A stretch of DNA of 64,000 bases from JALHOM01 sp964615775 (GCA_964615775.1 CAZTQB010000003.1:41262-105261); one strand, 5' to 3'. Shown: positions 32,102 to 41,897, counted from the stretch's first letter. Numbers and translations: made by a program. Notes: a model not told the origin generated them from the letters alone.

Positions 32102-32730
32102 GGTTTTACGTATGCGTTTAATTTTAATGAAAAACTGAGCTTATCGGACTTTTTATCTGGTTTTATGGATATGTTAGTTACATGAGCAGTGCGACGATTA
32201 TTTTCAATTTTTTCTAGAAATTGGATAAGTGAATCGTAGGCGATTGGATTAGTTTCGTCACTAGCAACATTGATAGGCAGGGCATAGACATTTTTCATGC
32301 CATCAACTTTTTGTAACTGGCTGATTGTTGGAGCTGTAGTGGTTGGAGCGGGTGAGCTAGTAGTGCCAGATGGGGTAGTATTTTTTTGACCCAAGTTAGA
32401 AGTGTCGAAAGAGATTGTCTTGATAGTTATGCCTTTCTCGTTAGCAATTTTATTGATTTCGCGGATAGTTTTTGCCTGATCTTTATCTTGAGGTACGATT
32501 GACTGAGCAATCATGTTTAGCTCACTGTAATTTTGTAGATCTTTTTTGGCAGTAATGAGTGATATTTGTTGGTCGGAGGCGGTTTTTGCCTGAGCTTTAG
32601 CCGACGTTAGTTTGACGGTCTGTTTATTGATTATATTATAGCCAAAATATGCAACAGCGACGATCAACATCGCCAATAGAATATTAGTACCAATCATAAT
32701 ATAGTGAAATTTTTTAGGATTTAATTTCAT
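32098..32730 (-). CDS. pilO: PilO-like type IV pilus assembly protein
   Basis: 210 aa. One N-terminal membrane segment (about 10-33) is followed by a coiled coil (VKLTSAKAQAKTASDQQ) and a ferredoxin-like C-terminal region. The Pro/Thr/Ser stretch near the middle (GTTSSPAPTTTAPT) is an insertion. PilO pairs with PilN in the inner-membrane platform that links PilM and the motor to the pilus. It overlaps both neighbours by four bases, which supports one translation unit. Confidence 0.8.
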   Translation of the reverse strand: MKLNPKKFHYIMIGTNILLAMLIVAVAYFGYNIINKQTVKLTSAKAQAKTASDQQISLITAKKDLQNYSELNMIAQSIVPQDKDQAKTIREINKIANEKGITIKTISFDTSNLGQKNTTPSGTTSSPAPTTTAPTISQLQKVDGMKNVYALPINVASDETNPIAYDSLIQFLEKIENNRRTAHVTNISIKPDKKSDKLSFSLKLNAYVKP

Positions 32731-33344
32731 TGCTTTACCTCTGCTTTTTTGGTTGGATCAATAAATAAGAAAGGATTCTTTTTGTTAAATAGTGCTTTAA
32801 TCTGTACTGTGCAAGGATATTTACTAATAGTTTCTGAAGTGTCAGTAGCTGTTGTACAGTTGATGTTTTCAATGTCGGCTTTCTCAAATATTTGGTTTTT
32901 AGGATCTTGCAAGTTTACTTGCACTTGTGAGCCAGCGTTAAAGTTTTTGGCTCCGGCCGACAAACTTACACTACCCTGCAGATCGCTGATTTGCAGGCTT
33001 AGCAAAACGCTATTCTCTGGTAGAGCTGCTCCGAGTTGTGTCAATAATTTAGAAAACAACACTTCTTTAGATAAAACGTCGCTAGCTAGCTTAATGTTGC
33101 TAGAGTAATCTTCAATTTGTTTTTGAGTTTCAGATATTTGTTGCTTTTCTAGTTCGGACTGTTTAAGTAAAGCTTCTTTTTGAAATTTATTGGTGGTGGA
33201 GATAAGCAACAGCATACCAACGGCAATAATCAAGCAAGCTCCAACTAGTGATGCCGCTAGAGCAAAGGTCCAGTGAAGTAACGTGTTGTTTTTACGAGCA
33301 AAAGTTATGTCTTGTTTGGTTGAGGAAGGGATCAGATTAATCAT
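32727..33344 (-). CDS. pilN: PilN-like type IV pilus assembly protein
   Basis: 205 aa. The N-terminus MINLIPSSTKQDITFARK matches the conserved INLLP motif by which PilN binds the groove of PilM. A membrane segment (about 28-50), a coiled coil and a C-terminal domain follow. Overlaps of four bases with pilM and the pilO-like gene place it in the operon. Confidence 0.88.
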   Translation of the reverse strand: MINLIPSSTKQDITFARKNNTLLHWTFALAASLVGACLIIAVGMLLLISTTNKFQKEALLKQSELEKQQISETQKQIEDYSSNIKLASDVLSKEVLFSKLLTQLGAALPENSVLLSLQISDLQGSVSLSAGAKNFNAGSQVQVNLQDPKNQIFEKADIENINCTTATDTSETISKYPCTVQIKALFNKKNPFLFIDPTKKAEVKQ

Positions 33345-34408
33345 GAAAATAGCTCCTTTGGCTCAATTAATGATAAACCAGCAGCTGTAACGTAAATTGA
33401 TCGTTCCAAGGGGCTAGGAACTCTTAATTTATGAAGACTAAGATTTTGGAATGGCTCGCAGGTTCTGACAGGTAAACGTAGCGAACTAGTCAGGTATTCT
33501 GATAATCCTGGCATGTTTGCACCACCGCCCATTGATACTATTTGCCCAATTTTGTCGGTAGTGCCAGACCTCTCCTCGTAGTATCTAACCATACGTTGGA
33601 TTTCTTTGACCATTTGGTCAAGTGTTGGTTTTAGTACTTCAATTATTTCGTTTTGCTTTTTGCTCTTCCCGATACCGTATTTGGTCTTCACAATGTGAGC
33701 TTCTTGGTCGTTGATATTTAAGGTTTTGGCGATTGTATCGGTGAACATGTCGCCGCCTTTAGACATGGTACTAGTTAGTATCACGGTTTTGTCATGTACG
33801 GTGATATCGGTAGAAATTGAGCCAAAATCAATCAAAATAGCTGGAATATTGCTGTGTTGATCTTGTTTTTGGAATAAACGAGCCGCTGATAAAATACTAG
33901 TGTCAAAGCCAACTGGCTCAAGCCCGATTATTTTGGCAAAATTACTATAACTATCGACTATTTTCTTAGGGGCTCCTACAGCTAGAACTTCAATACCCTG
34001 GTCGTTACGGCTAATAATTGTGTAATCAACATATAAATCTTCGATTGGGATTGGAATATACTGCTCGGCTTCGGTCTGCACGGCATCATCGATCTCTTTG
34101 TCTTTTAAAACCGGTAAAACGATGGTTCGAGCATAAGTCTTGGCGGCTGGGATAGACATAGCTACACGATGAGAGGTAACTTTGCCAATGATGTGATTGT
34201 CAAATAAATTATTGGCAGCCTTGGCTAGGGCTTCATAGTCTTTAACAACCCCATCGACGATCGCTTCGGCTGGAAAACCGCTAATACCATAGCCAACTAC
34301 GCTAAATTTGTCACGAGTAAACTCCGACTGCATAACTTTTAGTGTGTTATGGCCGATATCAAGTCCGAAAATTGGCTTGTCTTTATAAAAATTGACTGAA
34401 TTTTGCAT
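33341..34408 (-). CDS. pilM: type IV pilus assembly protein PilM (actin-like ATPase)
   Basis: 355 aa from ATG 34408, which has GGTGGA upstream; a GTG three codons earlier is possible. The actin-like fold motifs are visible: IFGLDIGHNTLKVMQ (phosphate 1), ILIDFGSISTDITVHD (phosphate 2) and IVSMGGGANMPGLSEYLTSSL (adenosine). PilM is cytosolic, binds the PilN tail and couples the motor to the alignment complex. Four-base overlap with pilN. Confidence 0.95.
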   Translation of the reverse strand: MQNSVNFYKDKPIFGLDIGHNTLKVMQSEFTRDKFSVVGYGISGFPAEAIVDGVVKDYEALAKAANNLFDNHIIGKVTSHRVAMSIPAAKTYARTIVLPVLKDKEIDDAVQTEAEQYIPIPIEDLYVDYTIISRNDQGIEVLAVGAPKKIVDSYSNFAKIIGLEPVGFDTSILSAARLFQKQDQHSNIPAILIDFGSISTDITVHDKTVILTSTMSKGGDMFTDTIAKTLNINDQEAHIVKTKYGIGKSKKQNEIIEVLKPTLDQMVKEIQRMVRYYEERSGTTDKIGQIVSMGGGANMPGLSEYLTSSLRLPVRTCEPFQNLSLHKLRVPSPLERSIYVTAAGLSLIEPKELFS

Positions 34409-34470
34409 TGATTCCACCGATAATGTTTATGTTTATTATATATTATTTTGCGGTGATTATATACAGCTAA

Positions 34471-36048
34471 TCACGGTTTGGTTAGAACTTCTCGCCAGCT
34501 CAAAATACTGTGTCCACCGACCAGTGGAAAATACGGTGGTGGACCGTAGAGCAAATTATAGTCATATTTGGTTGTATTATTTTTAACACCACTTATATAG
34601 CTACCACTAGAAGAGTCTCGAACGGCTTGCGGACAGCTTCTATTTCCCCAGTCCCATGTCCATGTCCAAGTAGTTCTGGAGGCAATTGATCCATAAAATA
34701 AGAATTTTTGATTATCGCCGACCCAACCCATTGTGCATTTTGAAGAATTAGAGTGGTACTTATCTGGGTAGCCTACATTGCCCTCTTTGGCAATAATTGA
34801 CGCGTCTACTTCAAAGTTAAAATCACCGGTTTGCGGTAAGGCATAAGGTGTTAACTCTACAGAATCTTCGGCAATTAGTCCGATAGCATCGGCACCATTT
34901 TTAGTACTGTACTTGATGTTATCAATTATTTTAATATTCGCCATTGTGTTGGTAGCTAGTCGTCCGGCAGCAATAGTAATCCTGCCAGAGTAGACTGAGT
35001 TGGTTCGCACCCAGACGTTATCTTCTACAAACAAGATGCCGTTAGATGGTGGAGCTAAGTTAGAATATAGCAAGGTAGTACGCAGGGCTGAATTGTAGTT
35101 TGCTTTCGTATCTTTCTCTTGGTCGACCGCGTACATATTGTAGGTGCCGTTAGAATTTAGTTCAATCAAATATCCGCGGTCAACACTAAATGCACCGCTA
35201 TTACTACGTTGTGGTAAATAAAATGGTGTTTGAGTCTTTGGTGTCTGTGAGCATGGGCTTGGTTGGGTGGCAAGATTGGCGGTTGACGAGTCGGCGGCAA
35301 AAGATACTTTTTTGATAGTGCAGAGTGTATCGGTGACAACATTGAAGTCAACTAGCGGAGTCGGAAAAATCCAGTCGGTTTTTGGCCGAGTGTTACAGTT
35401 TATTGGGGCTGTAATTGAAGAGTGGCACCAAACACCAGGGTGACTGCTGCCATCACCACCTAAGTTGGTGGGCGGTACATAGGTGGCGTTAGAGCTACTA
35501 ACGATACTATTACTGGCTCCGTCCATTCTAATACCAACATTGGAGTGAACTGGACCGTCGACCGATTCATACTGTCCTACCCAAAAAGGCTGATCTGAGG
35601 CAAGAGCAAAGTTTGCAAAAGACGAAGCTCCAATTTTGGCTTCAATAGTTCTAGTAATATTGGTACCGTTTACCTTACCTATTGACCTGACGGTTGACAT
35701 GGTCGACCCAGCATTGTCGGGTTTGATCCATAGGGTGTATGTACCGACTGTCTTAGAATTATCATCTGTGTAGCTATGAACATAAGGTCCGTAGCCGAGG
35801 TTAGGGTCAGGTGTCGCGGGTGTAGTTTGGCCGTCCTTATAATCAGTTGGAGCGTGACTAAGGTGCCACAAGTAGTAGTTTATGCCAGCTTCGGAAATAT
35901 TAAATGCTTGTTGACTTTTGATATTGCGGCTAACGATTTGCAGATTTGATTGAATCAGGGTAAAAACTGCTCCAGAAATTATTATAAATGCCAAAATGGC
36001 ACTCAGTACACTTGGCAGAATCATGCCTGATTGATGATTTTTTCTCAT
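34471..36048 (-). CDS. large PilX-like pilus-associated protein
   Basis: 525 aa. The N-terminus HQSGMILPSVLSAILAFIIISGAVFTLIQ followed by NISEAGINYYLWHL is the pattern of PilX-type minor pilins (atypical prepilin with G-M at the cleavage point). The remaining 450 residues are extracellular, rich in Ser, Asn and Thr, and contain Cys pairs such as GVWCHSS and NCNTRP; the beta-rich part resembles autotransporter-like or polymer-forming repeats only loosely. It overlaps the next pilin gene upstream by four bases. It is a likely pilus-tip component. Confidence 0.75.
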   Translation of the reverse strand: MRKNHQSGMILPSVLSAILAFIIISGAVFTLIQSNLQIVSRNIKSQQAFNISEAGINYYLWHLSHAPTDYKDGQTTPATPDPNLGYGPYVHSYTDDNSKTVGTYTLWIKPDNAGSTMSTVRSIGKVNGTNITRTIEAKIGASSFANFALASDQPFWVGQYESVDGPVHSNVGIRMDGASNSIVSSSNATYVPPTNLGGDGSSHPGVWCHSSITAPINCNTRPKTDWIFPTPLVDFNVVTDTLCTIKKVSFAADSSTANLATQPSPCSQTPKTQTPFYLPQRSNSGAFSVDRGYLIELNSNGTYNMYAVDQEKDTKANYNSALRTTLLYSNLAPPSNGILFVEDNVWVRTNSVYSGRITIAAGRLATNTMANIKIIDNIKYSTKNGADAIGLIAEDSVELTPYALPQTGDFNFEVDASIIAKEGNVGYPDKYHSNSSKCTMGWVGDNQKFLFYGSIASRTTWTWTWDWGNRSCPQAVRDSSSGSYISGVKNNTTKYDYNLLYGPPPYFPLVGGHSILSWREVLTKP

Positions 36049-36656
36049 AAGTTGCTCTTTCTGTTCCTAATCGAAACTTGAGTGCTGATGGTTTGAAAGC
36101 TATTTTTTACATTGCCATCGCTAGGTGTTTGTAAATTTATACGAAAACCCTTAATTGTGTTTAGATTGCTGATTGGCATAGCTAAATTATTACCAGAGTT
36201 GTCTTGATACTCGAACAATCTTACCCCACCGGTTTGGTAAAAATATGGAATAACCGTATAGGTTTTTTTGCGAGCTGTATCTTGTACGCCGTCTGGTGGA
36301 TTAGCCGTCATAGGTGTTACATCGGCGTACAGTGTTGTGCGGGCAGGGTTTAGGTAGTAGCGAATGAGCGACACGTAGTTATTATTCGGAAAAAAGTAAG
36401 CGTAAACAGTCACACTATCGCTAGTAGCCTCGGTTACATCAGTTGCACCTCTTAGTACATTTGTAATTCGCTGTGATTGCTGGGTTAAATCCGAAAAAGC
36501 TGACCCGTCTTTTTGTAATCCTAGGTATTGCCTTAGAGTAGTAACAAAAAAAGTTAAGAAAATAACTCCAACGACCGATAAAACTGTCATAGCAATCAGT
36601 AATTCAATTAAACTAAAACCTTTTTGGCTATCAGTAGATTTTTTATGGTACGACAT
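36045..36656 (-). CDS. PilW/PilJ-like minor prepilin
   Basis: 203 aa. SQKGFSLIELLIAMTVLSVVGVIFLTFFV is a standard class III prepilin signal with GF and Glu at +5. The globular part contains aromatic-rich strands (YFFPNNNYVSLIRYYLNP). It overlaps the upstream large pilin gene by 14 bases and the PilX-like gene by four. Minor pilins of this sort initiate pilus assembly at the tip. Confidence 0.82.
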   Translation of the reverse strand: MSYHKKSTDSQKGFSLIELLIAMTVLSVVGVIFLTFFVTTLRQYLGLQKDGSAFSDLTQQSQRITNVLRGATDVTEATSDSVTVYAYFFPNNNYVSLIRYYLNPARTTLYADVTPMTANPPDGVQDTARKKTYTVIPYFYQTGGVRLFEYQDNSGNNLAMPISNLNTIKGFRINLQTPSDGNVKNSFQTISTQVSIRNRKSNL

Positions 36657-38205
36657 TGATACTTCCTAAACTTAAGTCGCTGGGTGACACATAACTGTCA
36701 GAACCGTTACTGATAGTTAACTGCGTACTGCCAATTACAGCACCGGTCATATTGGCGGTGCAGTCAAGTTTGTCATTGATGACAGTTGGAGGGTTAGCTC
36801 TTGCTCCGTTGCAGGTTGTTGTAAAGGTGTTGGCACCTTGTTTTATATTTGCCGATGCATTACTGCATGGAGCATTACTGCAAATATTAATACCCTCTAC
36901 GCGGAAGCTAAAGCTACTTAGATTGGTTGAACCTAGAGACAGCTCTTGTGGAGTGAAGGCAAATATCCTTACAGCAGATGAGCTATTTGAGAATATCAAG
37001 CGGACTTTCTGAATGTAATCTTGAGAAGAATAGTTAAAAAGTGGGCTTGGTGGCGAGGTTGAGTCATAAGTCGGCACATTAACTGGTGAATAAGAGCTAA
37101 TGCCAGCGTAAGGAATAGCCGCGACAAGGTAGTAGGTAGTGGTGCCTATTTTGCAGTTTAAATTTTGATTGTCACCGCAAAAATAGTATGGTCCTGGCAC
37201 TAAGTCATTGAAGGCTGCCAACCCGGTTGCGTTAGTAGATGTCCGACTGTCGGTTGGAGTAAAGTTATCAAAGTAATATTCGGTGTTTTTAGGGTCGGAG
37301 TATTTTTTATAGCCACCTTTGGCATAAAGCTTTAAGTTGGCCAGTGGACTGCCAGATTTATCTAGTGCTTCGGCAATTAAGCTATTTGACGTCATTGGCT
37401 TAATCACCATAGTCAACATTGATGGCTTTTGAGATAAGATTTTTTGACTTGAAAAAGTAGGCGTTAATGAACCAGACGGCACAATCGTAACTAGCGTTGA
37501 AAATCCGTTTTTTGAAGCGGTTAACTTGTAGTCAAAAGCGTTACTGTCTGGCTTGAGGTTATAAAAAATTGCTACTCCGTTAGAATCGCTTGTATCATTA
37601 GCATTAGTGTTGGGTGTGATGGTGTTGTTAAAAACATTTACGTTGGCACCAGATATAGGATTACCTTTATCATCTACCACAGTAACTACTAATGCACCAG
37701 TCGAGCTAGAAGTTTCGGCTACTTTTGATGAAATTTGAGTGTCCATGGCTGCCAAAACTGTCCCAGAACGGGATTTCACATCGACGTGAGCGATTTTATA
37801 ATCAGCCGGGTTGTTATCTGGTAGAGTAATGCTAGCTGGTACTGGCTTGTTGCGGCAAAGTGCTAATACCAAACATCCATCGAAAGCATCATCGATGTAG
37901 TTAATACTAGTGATAATTGTATAATTTGCTCCATCGATTTTTTGTGTACGGCTAGCTGGAATATAGCTAGGGGCGATAATGCTGCCACCGCTAACTGCTA
38001 AATTGTCATAAGGTAAAGATTTTAGATACTCGATTTGATTTGAAGCAAGTGAATTAGCAACAGCTTTTTGTTTGGCCACTACAGCACTATTAACGAGCGA
38101 AGTAAAAAGCCCAAAAAAGCTAAGTACCACAATCGATAGCACGGTTAGGCCAATTACTAGCTCAACTAAAGTAAACCCACTCTGACTATTATTTAGCTTT
38201 AGCAT
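36643..38205 (-). CDS. giant PilV-like minor pilin with carboxypeptidase-regulatory-like domains
   Basis: 520 aa. The prepilin signal is SQSGFTLVELVIGLTVLS. Pilin-like residues to about 160 are followed by at least two Ig-like modules: GALVVTVVDDKGNPISGANV..., with SDSNGVAIFYNLKPDS, and LIAEALDKSGSPLANLKLYAKGG..., with TNATGLAAFNDLVPGPYYF. This is the pattern of CarboxypepD_reg or Cna-B domains in adhesins. A final beta domain has paired cysteines (NICSNAPCSN). It is far larger than ordinary minor pilins and is a good candidate for a host-binding tip adhesin. It is first after the pilA terminator. Confidence 0.82.
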   Translation of the reverse strand: MLKLNNSQSGFTLVELVIGLTVLSIVVLSFFGLFTSLVNSAVVAKQKAVANSLASNQIEYLKSLPYDNLAVSGGSIIAPSYIPASRTQKIDGANYTIITSINYIDDAFDGCLVLALCRNKPVPASITLPDNNPADYKIAHVDVKSRSGTVLAAMDTQISSKVAETSSSTGALVVTVVDDKGNPISGANVNVFNNTITPNTNANDTSDSNGVAIFYNLKPDSNAFDYKLTASKNGFSTLVTIVPSGSLTPTFSSQKILSQKPSMLTMVIKPMTSNSLIAEALDKSGSPLANLKLYAKGGYKKYSDPKNTEYYFDNFTPTDSRTSTNATGLAAFNDLVPGPYYFCGDNQNLNCKIGTTTYYLVAAIPYAGISSYSPVNVPTYDSTSPPSPLFNYSSQDYIQKVRLIFSNSSSAVRIFAFTPQELSLGSTNLSSFSFRVEGINICSNAPCSNASANIKQGANTFTTTCNGARANPPTVINDKLDCTANMTGAVIGSTQLTISNGSDSYVSPSDLSLGSINVVP

Positions 38206-38235
38206 TTAATAGTATTTTAACTTAAAATCAACTAA

Positions 38236-38280
38236 TAAAAAAGAAACCCCTAAAGTTTACTTACTAGTTAGGGGTTTCTT
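38236..38280 (-). terminator. terminator after pilA
   Basis: AAGAAACCCCTAA (38241-38253) pairs with TTAGGGGTTTCTT (38268-38280). On the minus strand it is followed by TTTTTT. It separates the abundant pilin transcript from the minor pilin genes. Confidence 0.92.
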
Positions 38281-38299
38281 AGATATTTAAAGCTAAAGC

Positions 38300-38752
38300 T
38301 TAGTTGCTACTCTTCTTGACGAAGGTACCACCAGATTCTTTTGTGGCAGTTAGTTCGAAGTTGTCACAATCACCGTTTGCGACAGTGTTGTCACAGCCGG
38401 TTGGAGTAGCTACGTAACCATAACTACCGACACTTGAAGTAGCTGTTGGAGCTGAACCTGTAGACCATTTAGGGTCTTTTAGAGCGTTAGCATCAAGGCC
38501 TTTTAGATTAGCCGATACCCATGAAGCATCTTGTAGATTAGCTAACGTTGGATATTTGGCATTTTGAGCGTGATAAGCTTCTACTTGTGCAGCTACTGCT
38601 GAAACATCAGTTTCTCTTTCGCTATCGCGTGCCTTCTTTTGAATACCAGTAAAAGTTGTAATTACAAGCAACGCCAAGATACCAATTACGACGATTACAA
38701 TCAAAAGTTCAACTATTGTAAAACCTTGTTCTTTTTTCTTTAGTGAGATCAT
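38300..38752 (-). CDS. pilA: major type IV pilin PilA
   Basis: 150 aa. KEQGFTIVELLIVIVVIGILALLVITTF is a classic class III signal and alpha1 helix. The C-terminal part has Cys residues in GCDNTVANGDCDNFELT that can form the D-loop disulfide, which fits the presence of VKOR at 55229. It has a very strong ribosome binding site (AAGGAGGGTGG), its own promoter (TATAAT 38827-38832) and its own terminator, so it is probably the highly expressed subunit. Confidence 0.92.
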   Translation of the reverse strand: MISLKKKEQGFTIVELLIVIVVIGILALLVITTFTGIQKKARDSERETDVSAVAAQVEAYHAQNAKYPTLANLQDASWVSANLKGLDANALKDPKWSTGSAPTATSSVGSYGYVATPTGCDNTVANGDCDNFELTATKESGGTFVKKSSN

Positions 38753-38826
38753 GAGGACCCACCCTCCTTAATTTAATTATTATTTGTTAAGTGAACCTTT
38801 TAGAATAAGGTATCATAAGCAGTATT

Positions 38827-38832
38827 ATTATA
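38827..38832 (-). promoter_or_regulatory. -10 box of the pilA promoter
   Basis: TATAAT on the minus strand just after the pilC stop, with a TTGACT further upstream at a short spacing of 15 bases. It predicts a leader of about 65-70 bases for pilA. Confidence 0.6.
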
Positions 38833-38855
38833 CATAAGCGTCATCTAAGTCAATA

Positions 38856-40070
38856 CTAATTACCGCCATTGCCAGCATTTTGGCTTAGACTGGCAATTGG
38901 ACCCATGACACTAGCGGCGATCATACCCACCATTCCACCTAGAACGACTATCATAATTGGTTCGATTAGTGAGCTTAGTCCATCAATCACTGCATCAACT
39001 TCTTCATCGTAAAAATCGGCGACTTTTACCAAAATTGTATCGATTTCGCCAGTTTCCTCACCAATTGCTAGCATCTGTGACACAATTGGTGGAAAATATT
39101 TAGACTTAGCTATTGATTCTGATAATGGTCGACCATTTTTGACATTTTTGGCTGCGGCAACTAAGTCGGCTTCGATAACTTTATTGCCGACTGCTCCACC
39201 AGTCACCTGAAGTGCATCTAAAACGCTAACTCCAGAGGCCATCAGAGAGGCAAATGTTCTGGCAAATCTAGCAACGGCAATTTTAGCAATCACCATCTTT
39301 AGTACTGGAATTTTTAATAAAAACTTATGGAAGTTGTATTTACCTTTTGGCGTTTTGATGTACCGTCTGAATAGGAATATTCCAATTCCCATCACAATAA
39401 AAATTGGAATAGCATATTTTTGCATAACGTGACTCATGCTTAGCATAACCACGGTATAAGGAGGCAATTTGGCATCAGGGCCACCAAGATCGGTCAAAAT
39501 CTTGCCTAGTTTTGGCATTACAAAAAGCATAATTCCAAAAAAAGCTACCACTGTTATGCCCATAATTGCAATTGGGTAAGCTGAGGCACTTTTGATTTTT
39601 TTACGAATTGAGGCATCTTTTTCAACTTGTGCGGCCAAACGAGCTAAAATTTCGTCTAAAATACCACCGGCTTCACCGGCTTTGACCATATTGACGTATA
39701 CATCGCTAAAAACATTTGGATATTTGGCTAGGGCATCATTGAGTGCGATACCAGACTCAATATCTTTAGCCAAGCTACCAATCACATATTTGAAATATTT
39801 ATTTTCAGTTTGATTCTGTAATGTATTGAAGGCTCTGGTGATTGGTACGCCAGCCGAGATCATGGTTGATAATTGGCGAGTAAAGACTACTAGGTCTTTA
39901 AGCCTTACCTTACCGCGTTTAGTAGATTTTTTGGCTGAAGTCTCGGTGATAGATACCGGCTTGAGTCCTTGCTTAGACAAGCTAGAAAAGGCTGTGTCTT
40001 TGTCGCTAGATTCGATTTTACCACGGTAAGTTTTATTATTTTTGGTAGCGGTGTAGCTGAACGTTGCCAT
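38856..40070 (-). CDS. pilC: type IV pilus platform protein PilC
   Basis: 404 aa. It has two GspF domains with FTRQLSTMISAGVPITRAF and FARTFASLMASGVSVLDAL, and membrane segments near residues 170-190, 220-240 and 375-395. YNFHKFLLKIPVLKMVIAKIAVARF precedes the second repeat. PilC is the inner-membrane platform turned by PilB. The start is two bases after the pilB stop. Confidence 0.95.
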   Translation of the reverse strand: MATFSYTATKNNKTYRGKIESSDKDTAFSSLSKQGLKPVSITETSAKKSTKRGKVRLKDLVVFTRQLSTMISAGVPITRAFNTLQNQTENKYFKYVIGSLAKDIESGIALNDALAKYPNVFSDVYVNMVKAGEAGGILDEILARLAAQVEKDASIRKKIKSASAYPIAIMGITVVAFFGIMLFVMPKLGKILTDLGGPDAKLPPYTVVMLSMSHVMQKYAIPIFIVMGIGIFLFRRYIKTPKGKYNFHKFLLKIPVLKMVIAKIAVARFARTFASLMASGVSVLDALQVTGGAVGNKVIEADLVAAAKNVKNGRPLSESIAKSKYFPPIVSQMLAIGEETGEIDTILVKVADFYDEEVDAVIDGLSSLIEPIMIVVLGGMVGMIAASVMGPIASLSQNAGNGGN

Positions 40071-40072
40071 AA

Positions 40073-41890
40073 TTAACTTTCGCTAGTCACCCTTAATATC
40101 TCTTCGATACTAGTCATGCCTCTTAGGGCCTTGATAAAGCCGTCAACTTGCATTGTTACCATGCCTTCAATTATAGCCTGTCTTTGAATATCGTCGCTTG
40201 TAGCATTGCTAACGATTCTTCGTTGAATTTCTTCGGAGTTACCTAGTACTTCGTAAATTCCCATTCGACCACGATAACCCGTGTGATTGCAGGCGTCACA
40301 ACCTTTCTCTTTTGGTCGGTATAATTTCTGCAGGCTAGTCTCGGTAGAAGATAATTCACCAGTTTTGTATTTATCAGCTTTGTCTACGGGTTTGCCAATA
40401 CCGCCTTTTAGAGCCTCTTTTTCTAGTTGGTTGATCATCTTGATATACTCTGGTGAGTTTATGTGGAAATTTTTGTCGATTTGATGCATAACTGCTTCAT
40501 CTGGTGTATATATCTCACGACATTCTATACACAGTCGACGCACCAATCTTTGACCGATTACACAACGTACAGTCGAAGCGATCAAGAAAGGCTCAATTCC
40601 CATATCAAGAAGACGTGGCAAGCAAGTAGCCGCATTATTTGTGTGTAGGGTTGCAAAAACCAAGTGGCCAGTTAGGGCGGCTTGCACAGCTAGTCCACTG
40701 GTCTCGCCATCACGAATCTCGCCTACCATAATTATATTTGGATCTTGCCGCAGTAAAGCTCGAAGGCCGTTCGCAAAAGTCATGCCAGCCTTGACGTTAA
40801 CCTGTGTTTGGTTAGCACCAGGAATTTTGTACTCGATTGGATCTTCGATTGTAGAGATGTTAACCGATGGCTTATTAAGTAAGCTCAGCGTGCTAAATAG
40901 ACTAGTAGACTTACCGGAACCAGTTGGTCCGGTTACCAAAATCATGCCGTGTGGCTGAAGAATGGCATCGTTAACTGTTTCGAGCGACTTGCCCCAGTAG
41001 CCTAGCTCTTCCAGCGATAGGGCTTTTGACGATTCGCTTAAAATACGCATAACCACTTTCTCACCCTCATTGATAGGCAATGTAGAAACACGTAATGCAT
41101 AGACAGACGAGCCAATCTGGATTTTAAATCGGCCATCTTGTGGCACGCGTCGTTCGTCAATTTTTAGATTGCTAAGGATTTTTATGCGGCTTACCAAGGC
41201 TCCATGTACCTTCTTGGGTAATTTATTGGCTTCTTTTAAGATGCCGTCAACTCGGTAGCGTACTATAATATTATCTTCACGTGGCTCAATGTGAATATCG
41301 CTGGCACCTGACTTAATGGCGTATTCAATTATTAGATTTACGGTTTGGGCAATTGGTGAATCCTCAGCTACATCTTCAGCACTGACACCTAAATCTTCTT
41401 CCTCGGATGATGTCTCTTCCGAACTGTCTAGAACTTTGGTGAGTTCACTACTGGCATTACCGCGATACTGGTCTATGCCCGTCAAGATATTAGCAGTTGT
41501 TGCTAAGTGAATTTTTATGTCAGTTCCAAGTTGCTTTTGCAAGAAGTTAATTGCCTGAATATCGTCAGGGTCTTCCATAGCTAATAGCTTAGAACCGTCT
41601 TCTTCAACTCCAAACAAGATCACTTTATATTGTTTGGCAATACGTTCAGGGATAAGCCTTAAGACTTCTCGTGGAATTTCCTTTGGGTTAAGTTCGACAT
41701 AAGTAATATCAATCTCATTTGCGTATAGTTTTGCCAAGTCTTTATCAGAAATTAACCCAGCCTTTATCGCAAGATCTTGTAGGGGTTTTTTTTCGGTTTT
41801 TTGTTGAGAGCGGAGTGAAGTTAATTGTTCTTCGTTGGCTTTTTGGGCGTTTCTTAACAATTGCTCCACCAGGCTGTCGGAAATACGCAT
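40073..41890 (-). CDS. pilB: type IV pilus assembly ATPase PilB (GspE/PulE family)
   Basis: 605 aa from ATG 41890; the longer open frame upstream is rejected because a TATAAT seven bases before this ATG marks the promoter. The N-terminal MshEN-like domain is followed by Walker A GPTGSGKST (321-329), the Asp-box GEIRDGETS, the His-box LATLHTNNA, and the tetracysteine zinc site CIECRE...CDACNHTGYRGR. PilB powers pilus extension. No PilT retraction motor or PilD peptidase is in the window. It is divergent from recA. Confidence 0.96.
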   Translation of the reverse strand: MRISDSLVEQLLRNAQKANEEQLTSLRSQQKTEKKPLQDLAIKAGLISDKDLAKLYANEIDITYVELNPKEIPREVLRLIPERIAKQYKVILFGVEEDGSKLLAMEDPDDIQAINFLQKQLGTDIKIHLATTANILTGIDQYRGNASSELTKVLDSSEETSSEEEDLGVSAEDVAEDSPIAQTVNLIIEYAIKSGASDIHIEPREDNIIVRYRVDGILKEANKLPKKVHGALVSRIKILSNLKIDERRVPQDGRFKIQIGSSVYALRVSTLPINEGEKVVMRILSESSKALSLEELGYWGKSLETVNDAILQPHGMILVTGPTGSGKSTSLFSTLSLLNKPSVNISTIEDPIEYKIPGANQTQVNVKAGMTFANGLRALLRQDPNIIMVGEIRDGETSGLAVQAALTGHLVFATLHTNNAATCLPRLLDMGIEPFLIASTVRCVIGQRLVRRLCIECREIYTPDEAVMHQIDKNFHINSPEYIKMINQLEKEALKGGIGKPVDKADKYKTGELSSTETSLQKLYRPKEKGCDACNHTGYRGRMGIYEVLGNSEEIQRRIVSNATSDDIQRQAIIEGMVTMQVDGFIKALRGMTSIEEILRVTSES

Positions 41891-41897
41891 ATGTTTA

